From positions 1 through 18,851 of the forward strand of contig JAZBOL010000049.1 of the NCBI GenBank assembly GCA_036351115.1: 18,851 nucleotides of DNA. Direction: 5' to 3'. Source of the DNA: Marinihelvus sp036351115. Its GTDB lineage: Bacteria > Pseudomonadota > Gammaproteobacteria > Xanthomonadales > SZUA-36. This document shows positions 6,911-13,781 of the stretch, in pieces (position 1 is the first letter of the stretch; the number at the start of each line of letters is the position of its first letter). The translations under genes were made by a program, and so were the position numbers. The notes under the pieces were generated by a model. The model did not search any database. It was not told the origin of the DNA and saw nothing but the letters and a program-made list of their open reading frames with translations.

Positions 6911-7747
6911 TCAGATCAGGCGGTCTTCGAGAAACGGCCGGGACTTGGCCAGCTCGTCCAGCCCCTTCAGGGTCTCGAGCAACTCCCGCATCAGGTGCAG
7001 GGGCCAGGCGTTCGGTCCGTCGGACAGGGCATTCGCCGGATCCGGGTGCGACTCCATGAACAGCCCCGACACGCCGACGGCCACCGCGGCCCGCGCCAGC
7101 ACGGGAACAAATTCCCGCTGGCCGCCGGAGCTCGTGCCCTGGCCGCCGGGAAGCTGCACCGAGTGGGTACCATCGAAAACGATTGGGCAACCGGCCTCGC
7201 GCATGATCGCGAGGGACCGCATGTCCGACACCAGGTTGCCGTAGCCGAAGGATGCGCCGCGTTCACAGGCCATCACCTGGTCGTTGCCGGCGGCGCGCGC
7301 CTTGTCGATCACGTTCTTCATGTCCCAGGGCGAAAGGAACTGGCCCTTCTTGATGTTCACGGGACGCCCGGCCTGGGCCACCCGCGTGATGAAATTGGTC
7401 TGCCGGCACAGGAAGGCCGGTGTCTGGAGCACGTCCACCACGTCGGCCACTTCCTTCATGTTGGTGTCCTCGTGCACGTCCGTGAGGACGGGCACGCCCA
7501 GCTGGCGCTTCACCTCGCCGAGAATCCGCAGCCCCTCTTCGACACCGAGGCCGCGGAAGCTCTCGTGCGAGGTGCGGTTGGCCTTGTCGAAGGAGGACTT
7601 GTAGATGAAGGGAATGCCGAGCTCGCCGGTGATTTCCTTGAGCTCGCCGGCGCTGTCGATGGCCAGCTGCTCCGATTCGACGACGCAGGGCCCGGAAATC
7701 AGGAACAGGGGCTGGTCGAGACCGACCTCGAAGCCGCAGAGGTTCAC
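6911..7747 (-). CDS. kdsA: 3-deoxy-D-manno-octulosonate 8-phosphate synthase (metal-dependent type)
   Basis: A 278-residue aldolase-type enzyme condensing phosphoenolpyruvate with arabinose 5-phosphate to Kdo-8-phosphate, the first committed step to the Kdo of lipopolysaccharide. The TIM-barrel motifs are clear: SSFDKANRTS, LTDVHE, VNIKKGQFL, CERGASFGYGNLV, FDGTHSVQLPGGQG. The loop ISGPCVVESE carries Cys21 where the E. coli-type enzyme has Asn. The other three ligands of the metal-dependent class are also present: His in FDGTHSV, Glu in FMESHPDP, Asp in NALSDGPN. It is therefore probably a metal-requiring KDO8P synthase, as in Aquifex. The start is GTG at 7745-7747, overlapping the pyrG stop as GTGA, which indicates translational coupling. 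Confidence 0.97.
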   Translation of the reverse strand: MNLCGFEVGLDQPLFLISGPCVVESEQLAIDSAGELKEITGELGIPFIYKSSFDKANRTSHESFRGLGVEEGLRILGEVKRQLGVPVLTDVHEDTNMKEVADVVDVLQTPAFLCRQTNFITRVAQAGRPVNIKKGQFLSPWDMKNVIDKARAAGNDQVMACERGASFGYGNLVSDMRSLAIMREAGCPIVFDGTHSVQLPGGQGTSSGGQREFVPVLARAAVAVGVSGLFMESHPDPANALSDGPNAWPLHLMRELLETLKGLDELAKSRPFLEDRLI

Positions 7748-9408
7748 AGGGAAGCCACGGTGGCGGGCACGCCACCCTGTTTCCTGGCTTGCTGGTGCGC
7801 CAGGGCTGCCTCGATGAAGCCGTTGAACAGCGGATGGCCGTCCCGCGGCGTGGAGGTGAATTCGGGGTGGAACTGGCAGCCGATGAACCAGGGATGATCG
7901 GGCAGCTCCACGATCTCCACGAGCGTTTCGTCGAGGGACAGGCCCGATAGCAGCATGCCGTTCTGGCGCAGGATGTCACGGTAGTTGTTGTTGAACTCGA
8001 ATCGGTGGCGGTGCCGTTCCGTGATGACGTCCTGCCCGTAGAGCTTGCGCACCAGGGACCCTTCCAGGAGGCGGCACTTCTGGCCGCCCAGGCGCATGGT
8101 CCCGCCCAGGTCCGATTCTTCCGTCCGGGTTTCCACCTTGCCGGAGCGATCCAGCCACTCGGTGATCAGGCCGATGACCGGATCCGGGGTCCGGGGGTCG
8201 ATTTCCGTGCTGTTGGCCGCTTCGATACCGCACACGTTGCGGGCGAATTCGACGACCGCCGCCTGCATGCCGTAGCAGATGCCCAGGTAGGGAATCTTGT
8301 TTTCGCGGGCGTGCCGGATCGCGTTGACCTTGCCCTCGAAGCCCCGCTCACCGAAGCCGCCGGGCACCAGGATTGCGTCCACGCCCTCGAGCATCGACAG
8401 GCCCTGGCTCTCGAGATCTTCCGATTCAACGGCCTTGATGTTGACCTTGATGCGGTGGCGCAGGCCGCCGTGATGCAGCGCCTCGGTGAGGGACTTGTAG
8501 GCGTCCGCGTGTTCGACGTACTTGCCGATCATGGCCACGGTCACCTCGTGGCGCGTGTTTTCCATGCGGTCCACCACCTCGCGCCAGTCGTCGAGGTTCG
8601 CGGGCCCGCCGTCCAGGCCCAGTTTCTCCAGCAGAATCTCGTCGAGCCCCTGCTCGTGCAGGAGCATGGGGATTTCGTAGATGCCATGGCGGGCATCGAG
8701 TGCGGAAATCACGGCCTTGGTGGGCACGTTGGTGAAGAGAGCGATCTTGGCGCGTTCCTCCTCGGTAATCTCGTTTTCGCAACGGCACAGCAGGATGTCC
8801 GGCTGGATCCCGATGCTGCGCAGCTCCTTGACCGAGTGCTGTGTGGGCTTGGTCTTGGTCTCGTTGGCGGCCTTGATGAAGGGAATCAGGGTCAGGTGCA
8901 TGAACACGGCCTGGTCGCCGTACTCCACGCCCAGCTGGCGAATCGCCTCGAGGAAGGGCATGGCCTCGATGTCACCGACCGTGCCGCCGATTTCAATCAT
9001 GGCGACGTCGTAGCCCTCGGCGCAGCGTTTGATCGCCTCCTTGATTTCATCGGTGATGTGCGGGATCACCTGCACCGTACCGCCGAGGTAGTCACCGCGG
9101 CGCTCCTTGGCGATCACGTCTGCGTAGATCCGCCCCGTGGTGACGTTGTTGACCTGGCCCATGCGGGTGCGCACGAAGCGCTCGTAGTGGCCCAGGTCGA
9201 GATCCGTTTCCGCGCCGTCCTCGGTGACGTACACCTCGCCATGCTGGAAAGGACTCATGGTGCCCGGATCCACGTTGATGTACGGGTCGAGTTTCATGAG
9301 CGTCACCTTGAGTCCACGGGACTCGAGGATGGCGGCGAGGGATGCGGAAGACAGGCCTTTCCCCAACGAGGAAACGACGCCACCGGTGACGAAAACGAGA
9401 GAAGTCAT
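7744..9408 (-). CDS. pyrG: CTP synthase (glutamine-hydrolysing)
   Basis: A 554-residue enzyme making CTP from UTP with ATP and glutamine. The N-terminal synthetase domain begins with FVTGGVVSSLGKG and contains the conserved DPYINVDPGTMSP and GGTVGDIE segments. The C-terminal class I glutamine amidotransferase domain has nucleophile C378 (GICYGMQ) and the H514/E516 pair (FHPEF), matching E. coli C379/H515/E517. Starts further upstream exist (near 9450 and 9501), but they add a non-conserved extension, and the near-perfect promoter -10 box overlaps the ATG at 9450. The ATG at 9406-9408 is therefore chosen. It is the first gene of the run; its product CTP feeds ispD directly and supplies the CMP-Kdo branch downstream of kdsA. 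Confidence 0.98.
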   Translation of the reverse strand: MTSLVFVTGGVVSSLGKGLSSASLAAILESRGLKVTLMKLDPYINVDPGTMSPFQHGEVYVTEDGAETDLDLGHYERFVRTRMGQVNNVTTGRIYADVIAKERRGDYLGGTVQVIPHITDEIKEAIKRCAEGYDVAMIEIGGTVGDIEAMPFLEAIRQLGVEYGDQAVFMHLTLIPFIKAANETKTKPTQHSVKELRSIGIQPDILLCRCENEITEEERAKIALFTNVPTKAVISALDARHGIYEIPMLLHEQGLDEILLEKLGLDGGPANLDDWREVVDRMENTRHEVTVAMIGKYVEHADAYKSLTEALHHGGLRHRIKVNIKAVESEDLESQGLSMLEGVDAILVPGGFGERGFEGKVNAIRHARENKIPYLGICYGMQAAVVEFARNVCGIEAANSTEIDPRTPDPVIGLITEWLDRSGKVETRTEESDLGGTMRLGGQKCRLLEGSLVRKLYGQDVITERHRHRFEFNNNYRDILRQNGMLLSGLSLDETLVEIVELPDHPWFIGCQFHPEFTSTPRDGHPLFNGFIEAALAHQQARKQGGVPATVASL

Positions 9409-9448
9409 GCCAGAACCCGTAACAAAGATGGAAGAGGTCTGGACGGAC

Positions 9449-9477
9449 ATTATACGGGGGGCGGGCTGCACTGGCGA
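9449..9477 (-). promoter_or_regulatory. Sigma70-type promoter of the pyrG operon
   Basis: On the minus strand a perfect -10 box TATAAT (complement of 9449-9454) lies 17 bp from a fair -35 TCGCCA (complement of 9472-9477; 4 of 6 matches to TTGACA). Transcription would start near 9442, giving a leader of roughly 35 nt before the pyrG ATG at 9408. It lies in the 127-bp divergent gap to the Anbu gene. Confidence 0.7.
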
Positions 9478-9535
9478 CCCTGGCATGCGGCGAACATTCA
9501 TCGAATTTACCGGCCGCAGGGTTTAAGCTTGCGAC

Positions 9536-10291
9536 ATGACCTATTGTCTCGCCGCCACCTGTGACCAGGGCCTTGTCTTCGTCTCGGATTCCCGCACCAA
9601 TGCGGGCATCGACCAGCTGGGCACCTTCAGCAAGATGCACCCGTTCACGGATCTGCCCGGGCGGTTTTTCACCCTGCTGAGCGCCGGCAACCTCGCCACC
9701 ACGCAGGCCGTGGTGGCGCGGCTTCGCAGCGATCTGCGCGAGGGCGCGAAAACCAGCCTGGCGACCGTGGAGCGGCTGCGGGACGCGGCCCTGTACATCG
9801 GCAACATCAATCGCGAAGTGCAGGCACGACACCCGGAGGAAGAGCGACCGGCGGGATTCAGTCCCGAGGCCGATTTCATTTTTGGCGGACAGATCGGCGA
9901 TGCGCCGCACGACCTGTTCCATATCTACACGGCAGGCAACTTCTACGCTCCGACGGACCTGGCGCCGTTTCTCCAGATCGGCGAACAGAAGTATGGCAAA
10001 CCCATCCTGGACCGGATCCTGAAAACGGACACACCGCTCGAAACCGTTGCCCGGTGTGGCCTGGTGTCCATGGACTCCACCATGCGCTCCAACGGCAGCG
10101 TCGGACCGCCCATCGAGCTCATGATCTACCGGGCGGGTAACGCCGGCTCTTCAACGCACATGGTGTACGACGAAGACAACCCCTATCTTCGCGTGCTCCG
10201 CAAGGCCTGGGCGGATAACCTCACCCAGGCCTTCGAGAACCTGCCGCCCATCGAGCTCCCCCAGCCGAAATTCAGGGCTGTCGAGACCTGA
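9536..10291 (+). CDS. Anbu-type proteasome-like peptidase
   Basis: A 251-residue member of the bacterial proteasome-related Ntn-hydrolase family Anbu. It begins MTYCLAATCDQGLVFVSDSR; removal of Met1 would expose Thr2 as the N-terminal nucleophile. D18 (SDSRTNAG) and K33 (FSKMH) match the catalytic Asp and Lys of proteasome beta subunits and HslV. The length is typical of Anbu and longer than HslV (about 175). There is no propeptide: the conserved Thr directly follows the start Met, which also fixes the start at ATG 9536. It is divergent from pyrG and converges on the zincin gene with stops overlapping by 20 bp. Anbu genes are usually found beside ATP-grasp and alpha-E genes, as here. The substrate and any ATPase partner are unknown. 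Confidence 0.92.
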   Translation: MTYCLAATCDQGLVFVSDSRTNAGIDQLGTFSKMHPFTDLPGRFFTLLSAGNLATTQAVVARLRSDLREGAKTSLATVERLRDAALYIGNINREVQARHPEEERPAGFSPEADFIFGGQIGDAPHDLFHIYTAGNFYAPTDLAPFLQIGEQKYGKPILDRILKTDTPLETVARCGLVSMDSTMRSNGSVGPPIELMIYRAGNAGSSTHMVYDEDNPYLRVLRKAWADNLTQAFENLPPIELPQPKFRAVET

Positions 10292-11243
10292 AACGGCGCA
10301 CCGCGTCGTCGATGAAACCCAGCTTTTCACTCACCGGTGGCGTGATCACGAAAGGATAGGCGTCGGGCAGCCCCAGGCTGCGGACCACTTCGTTCAGCCC
10401 CAGGGCCAGCGTCACGAAGCGCGAGCGCCAGTCGGCGTGATTCTCCTGCACCTCCGGATTCGGCGACCAGCCGAGATGGGTCGCGGACTCGAGGGCGGCC
10501 TGGATGTGCAGATAGTGGGCCCAGCACTCCGCCCAGTCCTCCAGCGGGTGGGCCGACGCATAGGCCGAGATGAAGCGTTCCGGCCAGTCCGGTGCCGGTC
10601 CGTCGGCGTAGTAGCTCCGCATGGCGCTGTCGTAATCGACCGATTCATCGCCAAACAGGTTGCGGGCGGGCACCTGCAACGCGTCATCGACCAGCAGATC
10701 GTAAACGTAGTGTCCCGACTCATGGCGAAAATGCCCGAGCAAGGTTCGCACCGGTTCGTTCAGGGCCTCGCGCATCTGCTCCCGGTACACCGGATCGGCC
10801 TCCGCCGCGTTGATCGTGATGACGCCGTCCCGGTGTCCGGTGGCGACATGATCCTCCGCCACGTCGGGATTGGTGCGACGGTCCTCCTTGAACACGAATT
10901 CGAGCCGTCCCCAGTCAATGGACAGGCCGAGAGAGCGCAGGTCGTAGAGCAGGTGCCGCTTGGCGTGTTCGAGGCGCCGCCAGCGCCCGCGATTGACCGC
11001 CTTGGACAGCACGGGAATCACGCGGCTCGAACGACACGACCGGCACGCGCCGCCCTCGGGCGCCAGCCAGTTGCAGTGCGGGTCCCTGGCACGATTGCTG
11101 CAAAAGGGCAGGCCGGCGCCGGGCGCCGCTTCCGCGTGCATGGCGAGGGTTTCGGGATCGAAGGCCAGCGCCCGACCGCAGGCGCCGCAGCGGTGGGAAT
11201 CGAAATAAACGACCTGCCCGCACAGGCAGTGAAACGGTCTCAC
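10272..11243 (-). CDS. Putative zinc-binding metallopeptidase with N-terminal zinc-ribbon-like region
   Basis: A 323-residue soluble protein of the type I know as Peptidase_Mx (putative zinc-binding metallopeptidase). The N-terminus has Cys pairs suited to zinc: C6/C8 with C19/C22 (HRCGACG), then C48, C57, C67 and C70. The catalytic-type motif is H174-ESG-H178 in GHFRHESGHYVYDLL. Downstream, HPLEDWAECWAHYLHI (from about residue 232) holds E235 and E239, likely candidates for the third metal ligand. No signal peptide is visible, so action in the cytoplasm is likely. The start is GTG at 11241-11243, overlapping the alpha-E stop as GTGA. As the last gene of the ATP-grasp/alpha-E operon, facing Anbu, it probably works in the same pathway. 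Peptidase activity is inferred from the motif and family. Confidence 0.87.
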   Translation of the reverse strand: MRPFHCLCGQVVYFDSHRCGACGRALAFDPETLAMHAEAAPGAGLPFCSNRARDPHCNWLAPEGGACRSCRSSRVIPVLSKAVNRGRWRRLEHAKRHLLYDLRSLGLSIDWGRLEFVFKEDRRTNPDVAEDHVATGHRDGVITINAAEADPVYREQMREALNEPVRTLLGHFRHESGHYVYDLLVDDALQVPARNLFGDESVDYDSAMRSYYADGPAPDWPERFISAYASAHPLEDWAECWAHYLHIQAALESATHLGWSPNPEVQENHADWRSRFVTLALGLNEVVRSLGLPDAYPFVITPPVSEKLGFIDDAVRRFRSRQP

Positions 11244-12181
11244 GGGCTGCCGTCGGCCGGCAGGAACCAGGTCTCCGCCACGGCCCGGTGCACCGCGTTA
11301 AGCCGCTGCTGCAGGCGATCGACGATCCGGGGCACGTCGTCGGCAGTAAGCTCGGGATTCAGCGTCTCCCCGAGCGGGGTCAGAACACCCCGGAGCTCTT
11401 CCAGCGCCGCGTCCCCCCGCGGCAAGTGACGGCACGCGCTCTCGGCACGGCTCAGGGCGCAGGCGATGGACCGGGGAAACTGTTCGTCACGCAGGAGGAA
11501 CTGGACGACTCGCCGGCCCTCGACCTGGGGCTGGCAATACTGCCGGTACATCTGAAAACCGGACACGGACTTGAGCACGTTGGTGCCGAGTACGGAATCG
11601 AAGCGCTCGACGATTTCCGGCGCGGACCGGACGTAGGCAGCCCCGACGTCGATGATGCGGCTCGTCATGTCCGCGCGCTCCATGCTCTGCCCCAGCAGCA
11701 GGAACTGGTAGGGCGCGCCGTGACTCATCGTTCCGACCAGCACGCCGTCGATCTGCAGGCACCGGGCGATGCATTCCGACAGGACCTCGAAGCGGTCTTC
11801 CCCGTCCTCCGCGGAGGCCAGGTTCGACCGGGCGAACTGGTCGAGTTCGTTGACCGCCTCCCAGCTCTCCTGCGGCAACAGGTCACGGGTGTTGCGCACA
11901 TTGTCCCGCGCCATGCGGATGGATGCGGCCAGGGATGAATGACTTTTCACGTCCGACACCAGGAATCGGAAGACCGCCGACTCGTCGGATTCGCCGGGCC
12001 GCGCCTCGAAGGCGCCGGTGGCGCCGAAGATTCGCACCAGCTCGTTCCAGTGAACGCCGACTTCGTCGGGCAGGTCGAGGAGCAACTGGGAGTATTGCTG
12101 CACGATGCGGGCCGTGTTCTCTGCCCGCTCGAGGTAGCGGCCAGTCCAGTACACGCGTTCTGCGGCACGGGACAGCATCAT
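11240..12181 (-). CDS. Alpha-E domain protein (DUF403)
   Basis: A 313-residue all-helical protein. The opening LSRAAERVYWTGRYLERAENTAR is diagnostic of the alpha-E family, and the downstream blocks NVRNTRDLLPQESWEAVNEL, GTMSHGAPYQFLLLGQ and ERADMTSRIIDVG also fit. Length is typical (about 310-320). The biochemical role is not established. The family is nearly always encoded next to a circularly permuted ATP-grasp protein and is predicted to take part in the same peptide-ligation pathway. The first ATG (12179-12181) overlaps the ATP-grasp stop as ATGA; a second ATG directly follows, so the start may shift by one codon. It is the middle gene of the three-gene minus-strand operon. Confidence 0.93.
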   Translation of the reverse strand: MMLSRAAERVYWTGRYLERAENTARIVQQYSQLLLDLPDEVGVHWNELVRIFGATGAFEARPGESDESAVFRFLVSDVKSHSSLAASIRMARDNVRNTRDLLPQESWEAVNELDQFARSNLASAEDGEDRFEVLSECIARCLQIDGVLVGTMSHGAPYQFLLLGQSMERADMTSRIIDVGAAYVRSAPEIVERFDSVLGTNVLKSVSGFQMYRQYCQPQVEGRRVVQFLLRDEQFPRSIACALSRAESACRHLPRGDAALEELRGVLTPLGETLNPELTADDVPRIVDRLQQRLNAVHRAVAETWFLPADGSP

Positions 12182-13632
12182 GACCGCGGCTCCACGATCC
12201 AGGTGTCCTTACTGCCGCCGCCCTGGGAGGAGTTCACCACGAGCGAGCCCTTGCGCAGGGCGACCCGGGTCAGGCCGCCGGCGGTGACGGACACGTCCGC
12301 GCCCTGGAGCACGAATGGTCTCAGATCGAGATGGCGAGGCTCGATGCCGTCTTCGCAAAGCGTCGGCGCCGTGGACAGGTCCAGCGTGGGCTGGGCAATG
12401 TAGTTGCGGGGATCGGCCTTGAGCAAGGCCCGGAACTCCTCGTGTTCCGCCCGGCTTGCCTTTGGGCCGATGAGCATGCCGTAGCCGCCGGACTCGTTGG
12501 CGGGTTTCACCACGAGCTCCGGCAGCCTCGCCAGCACGTGCTCCAGGTGTTCGGGCTCGGAACAGCGCCAGGTCGGCACGTTGGGAATGATGGCATCCTC
12601 GTCGAAGTAATAGCGGATGATCTCGGGCACGTAGGAATACACGACCTTGTCGTCCGCCACGCCCGAACCCGGAGCGTTGGCGATCGCCACGTTGCCGGCG
12701 CGCCAGGCCCGCATCAGGCCCGGCACGCCCAGCATGGAATCGGGCCGGAACGCTTCCGGATCCATGAAGGTGTCGTCGATGCGGCGATAGATCACGTCAA
12801 CCCGCCGGGGTCCCTCGATGGTGCGCATGTAAACGACATCATCGTTGTCCACGAACAGGTCACCGCCCTCCACGAGCTCCGCGCCCATGGTCCGCGCCAG
12901 AAAGCTGTGCTCGAAGTAGGCGCTGTTGTAGATTCCCGGCGTCAGGACCACCACCTCCGGCTTGCCATGATCCGGCCGCTCCGGCGAGATGGAGGCCAGC
13001 ATCTCCGCCAGGCGCGTGGGGTACTCGCTCACGGGACGAATCCGCAGATTGCGGAACAGGGACGGAAACACGCGCTTGATCACCGTGCGGTTCTCGAGCA
13101 TGTAGGACACGCCGGAAGGCACGCGCAGGTTGTCCTCGAGGACGTACACCGTGCCGTCCCCACCGCGCACCAGGTCCGTTCCCGTGACGTGGGCCCAGAC
13201 GCCGTGCCGCGGACTGAAACCCCGGCAGGGCTGCAGGTAATTGCGTGAACTGTCGATGACCTCCGCGGGGATCACACCGTCATTGATGATGCGCCGGTCG
13301 TTGTACAGATCGTCGATGAACAGGTTCAGCGCCCGCACCCGCTGCACGAGGCCGCGCTCGATGCGGTCCCACTCGTCCCCCGGCATGATTCGCGGGATGA
13401 CGTCCAGGGGCCAGCTCCGGTCGATGTTGTCGCCCTCGGAATAGACGGTGAAGCTGACGCCCATGTCCAGGATCGTGCGATCCACGGCCTGCTGGCGTTC
13501 CTGGAGGCTTTCTGACGGGTCGCCGGCAAGGAAGGGCCCGAGGCCGAGCGCATGCGGTCGCAGCGAGCCGTCAGCCTGGAACAGCTCGTCATAGGCGGTG
13601 CCGGTTTGGTACGTTCCGGGTTTCAGTGACAT
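12178..13632 (-). CDS. Circularly permuted type-2 ATP-grasp protein (DUF404/DUF407)
   Basis: A 484-residue predicted ATP-dependent carboxylate-amine ligase. Recognisable blocks appear in order: YDELFQADGSLRPH near the N-terminus, DDLYNDRRIINDGVIPAEV, VLEDNLRVPSGVSYMLENR, DVIYRRIDDTFMDPEAFR, the nucleotide-binding strand and Gly-rich loop VVKPANESGGYGMLIGP, and the C-terminal EPRHLDLRPFVLQG with RVALRKGSLVVNSSQGGGSKDTW. It is the first gene of the operon with alpha-E and the zincin. Iyer and colleagues predicted such ATP-grasp/alpha-E sets to make a peptide or peptide tag; the real substrate is unknown. A TTG start at 13650 would add six residues, but the ATG at 13630-13632 fits the family N-terminus better. 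It is divergent from parE across 149 bp. Confidence 0.94.
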   Translation of the reverse strand: MSLKPGTYQTGTAYDELFQADGSLRPHALGLGPFLAGDPSESLQERQQAVDRTILDMGVSFTVYSEGDNIDRSWPLDVIPRIMPGDEWDRIERGLVQRVRALNLFIDDLYNDRRIINDGVIPAEVIDSSRNYLQPCRGFSPRHGVWAHVTGTDLVRGGDGTVYVLEDNLRVPSGVSYMLENRTVIKRVFPSLFRNLRIRPVSEYPTRLAEMLASISPERPDHGKPEVVVLTPGIYNSAYFEHSFLARTMGAELVEGGDLFVDNDDVVYMRTIEGPRRVDVIYRRIDDTFMDPEAFRPDSMLGVPGLMRAWRAGNVAIANAPGSGVADDKVVYSYVPEIIRYYFDEDAIIPNVPTWRCSEPEHLEHVLARLPELVVKPANESGGYGMLIGPKASRAEHEEFRALLKADPRNYIAQPTLDLSTAPTLCEDGIEPRHLDLRPFVLQGADVSVTAGGLTRVALRKGSLVVNSSQGGGSKDTWIVEPRS

Positions 13633-13716
13633 AACCGGTGACCATAGCAATCAGACCGTCGGCTTTCCATCAATCCTTTCGCTGCCTGCCTGCGGAACCG
13701 CGTCGAAAATTCCTGC

Positions 13717-13744
13717 ATGACAGCACCCGGATTTCCGCTATCAT
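13717..13744 (+). promoter_or_regulatory. Sigma70-type promoter of parE
   Basis: -35 ATGACA (13717-13722, 5 of 6) and -10 TATCAT (13739-13744, 5 of 6) are separated by 16 bp. Transcription would begin near 13751, about 30 nt before the parE ATG at 13782. A short AGG at 13767-13769 is the only Shine-Dalgarno-like element. The divergent ATP-grasp promoter must share this 149-bp gap, but I find no clear match for it. Confidence 0.6.
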
Positions 13745-13781
13745 CGACGCGATATGCAGCCCCGCCAGGTAATCCGCTGAT

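Noticed and set aside
5009..7897. 962-codon plus-strand open frame opposite ispD, ftsB, eno and kdsA
   Set aside because: It is antisense to four confidently identified genes and its translation is low-complexity (rich in His, Gln, Gly, Val, Arg). Long antisense frames are expected when third positions are nearly always G or C.
8005..9564. 519-codon plus-strand open frame opposite pyrG
   Set aside because: Shadow of pyrG, with the same biased composition, no recognisable domain and no start signal.
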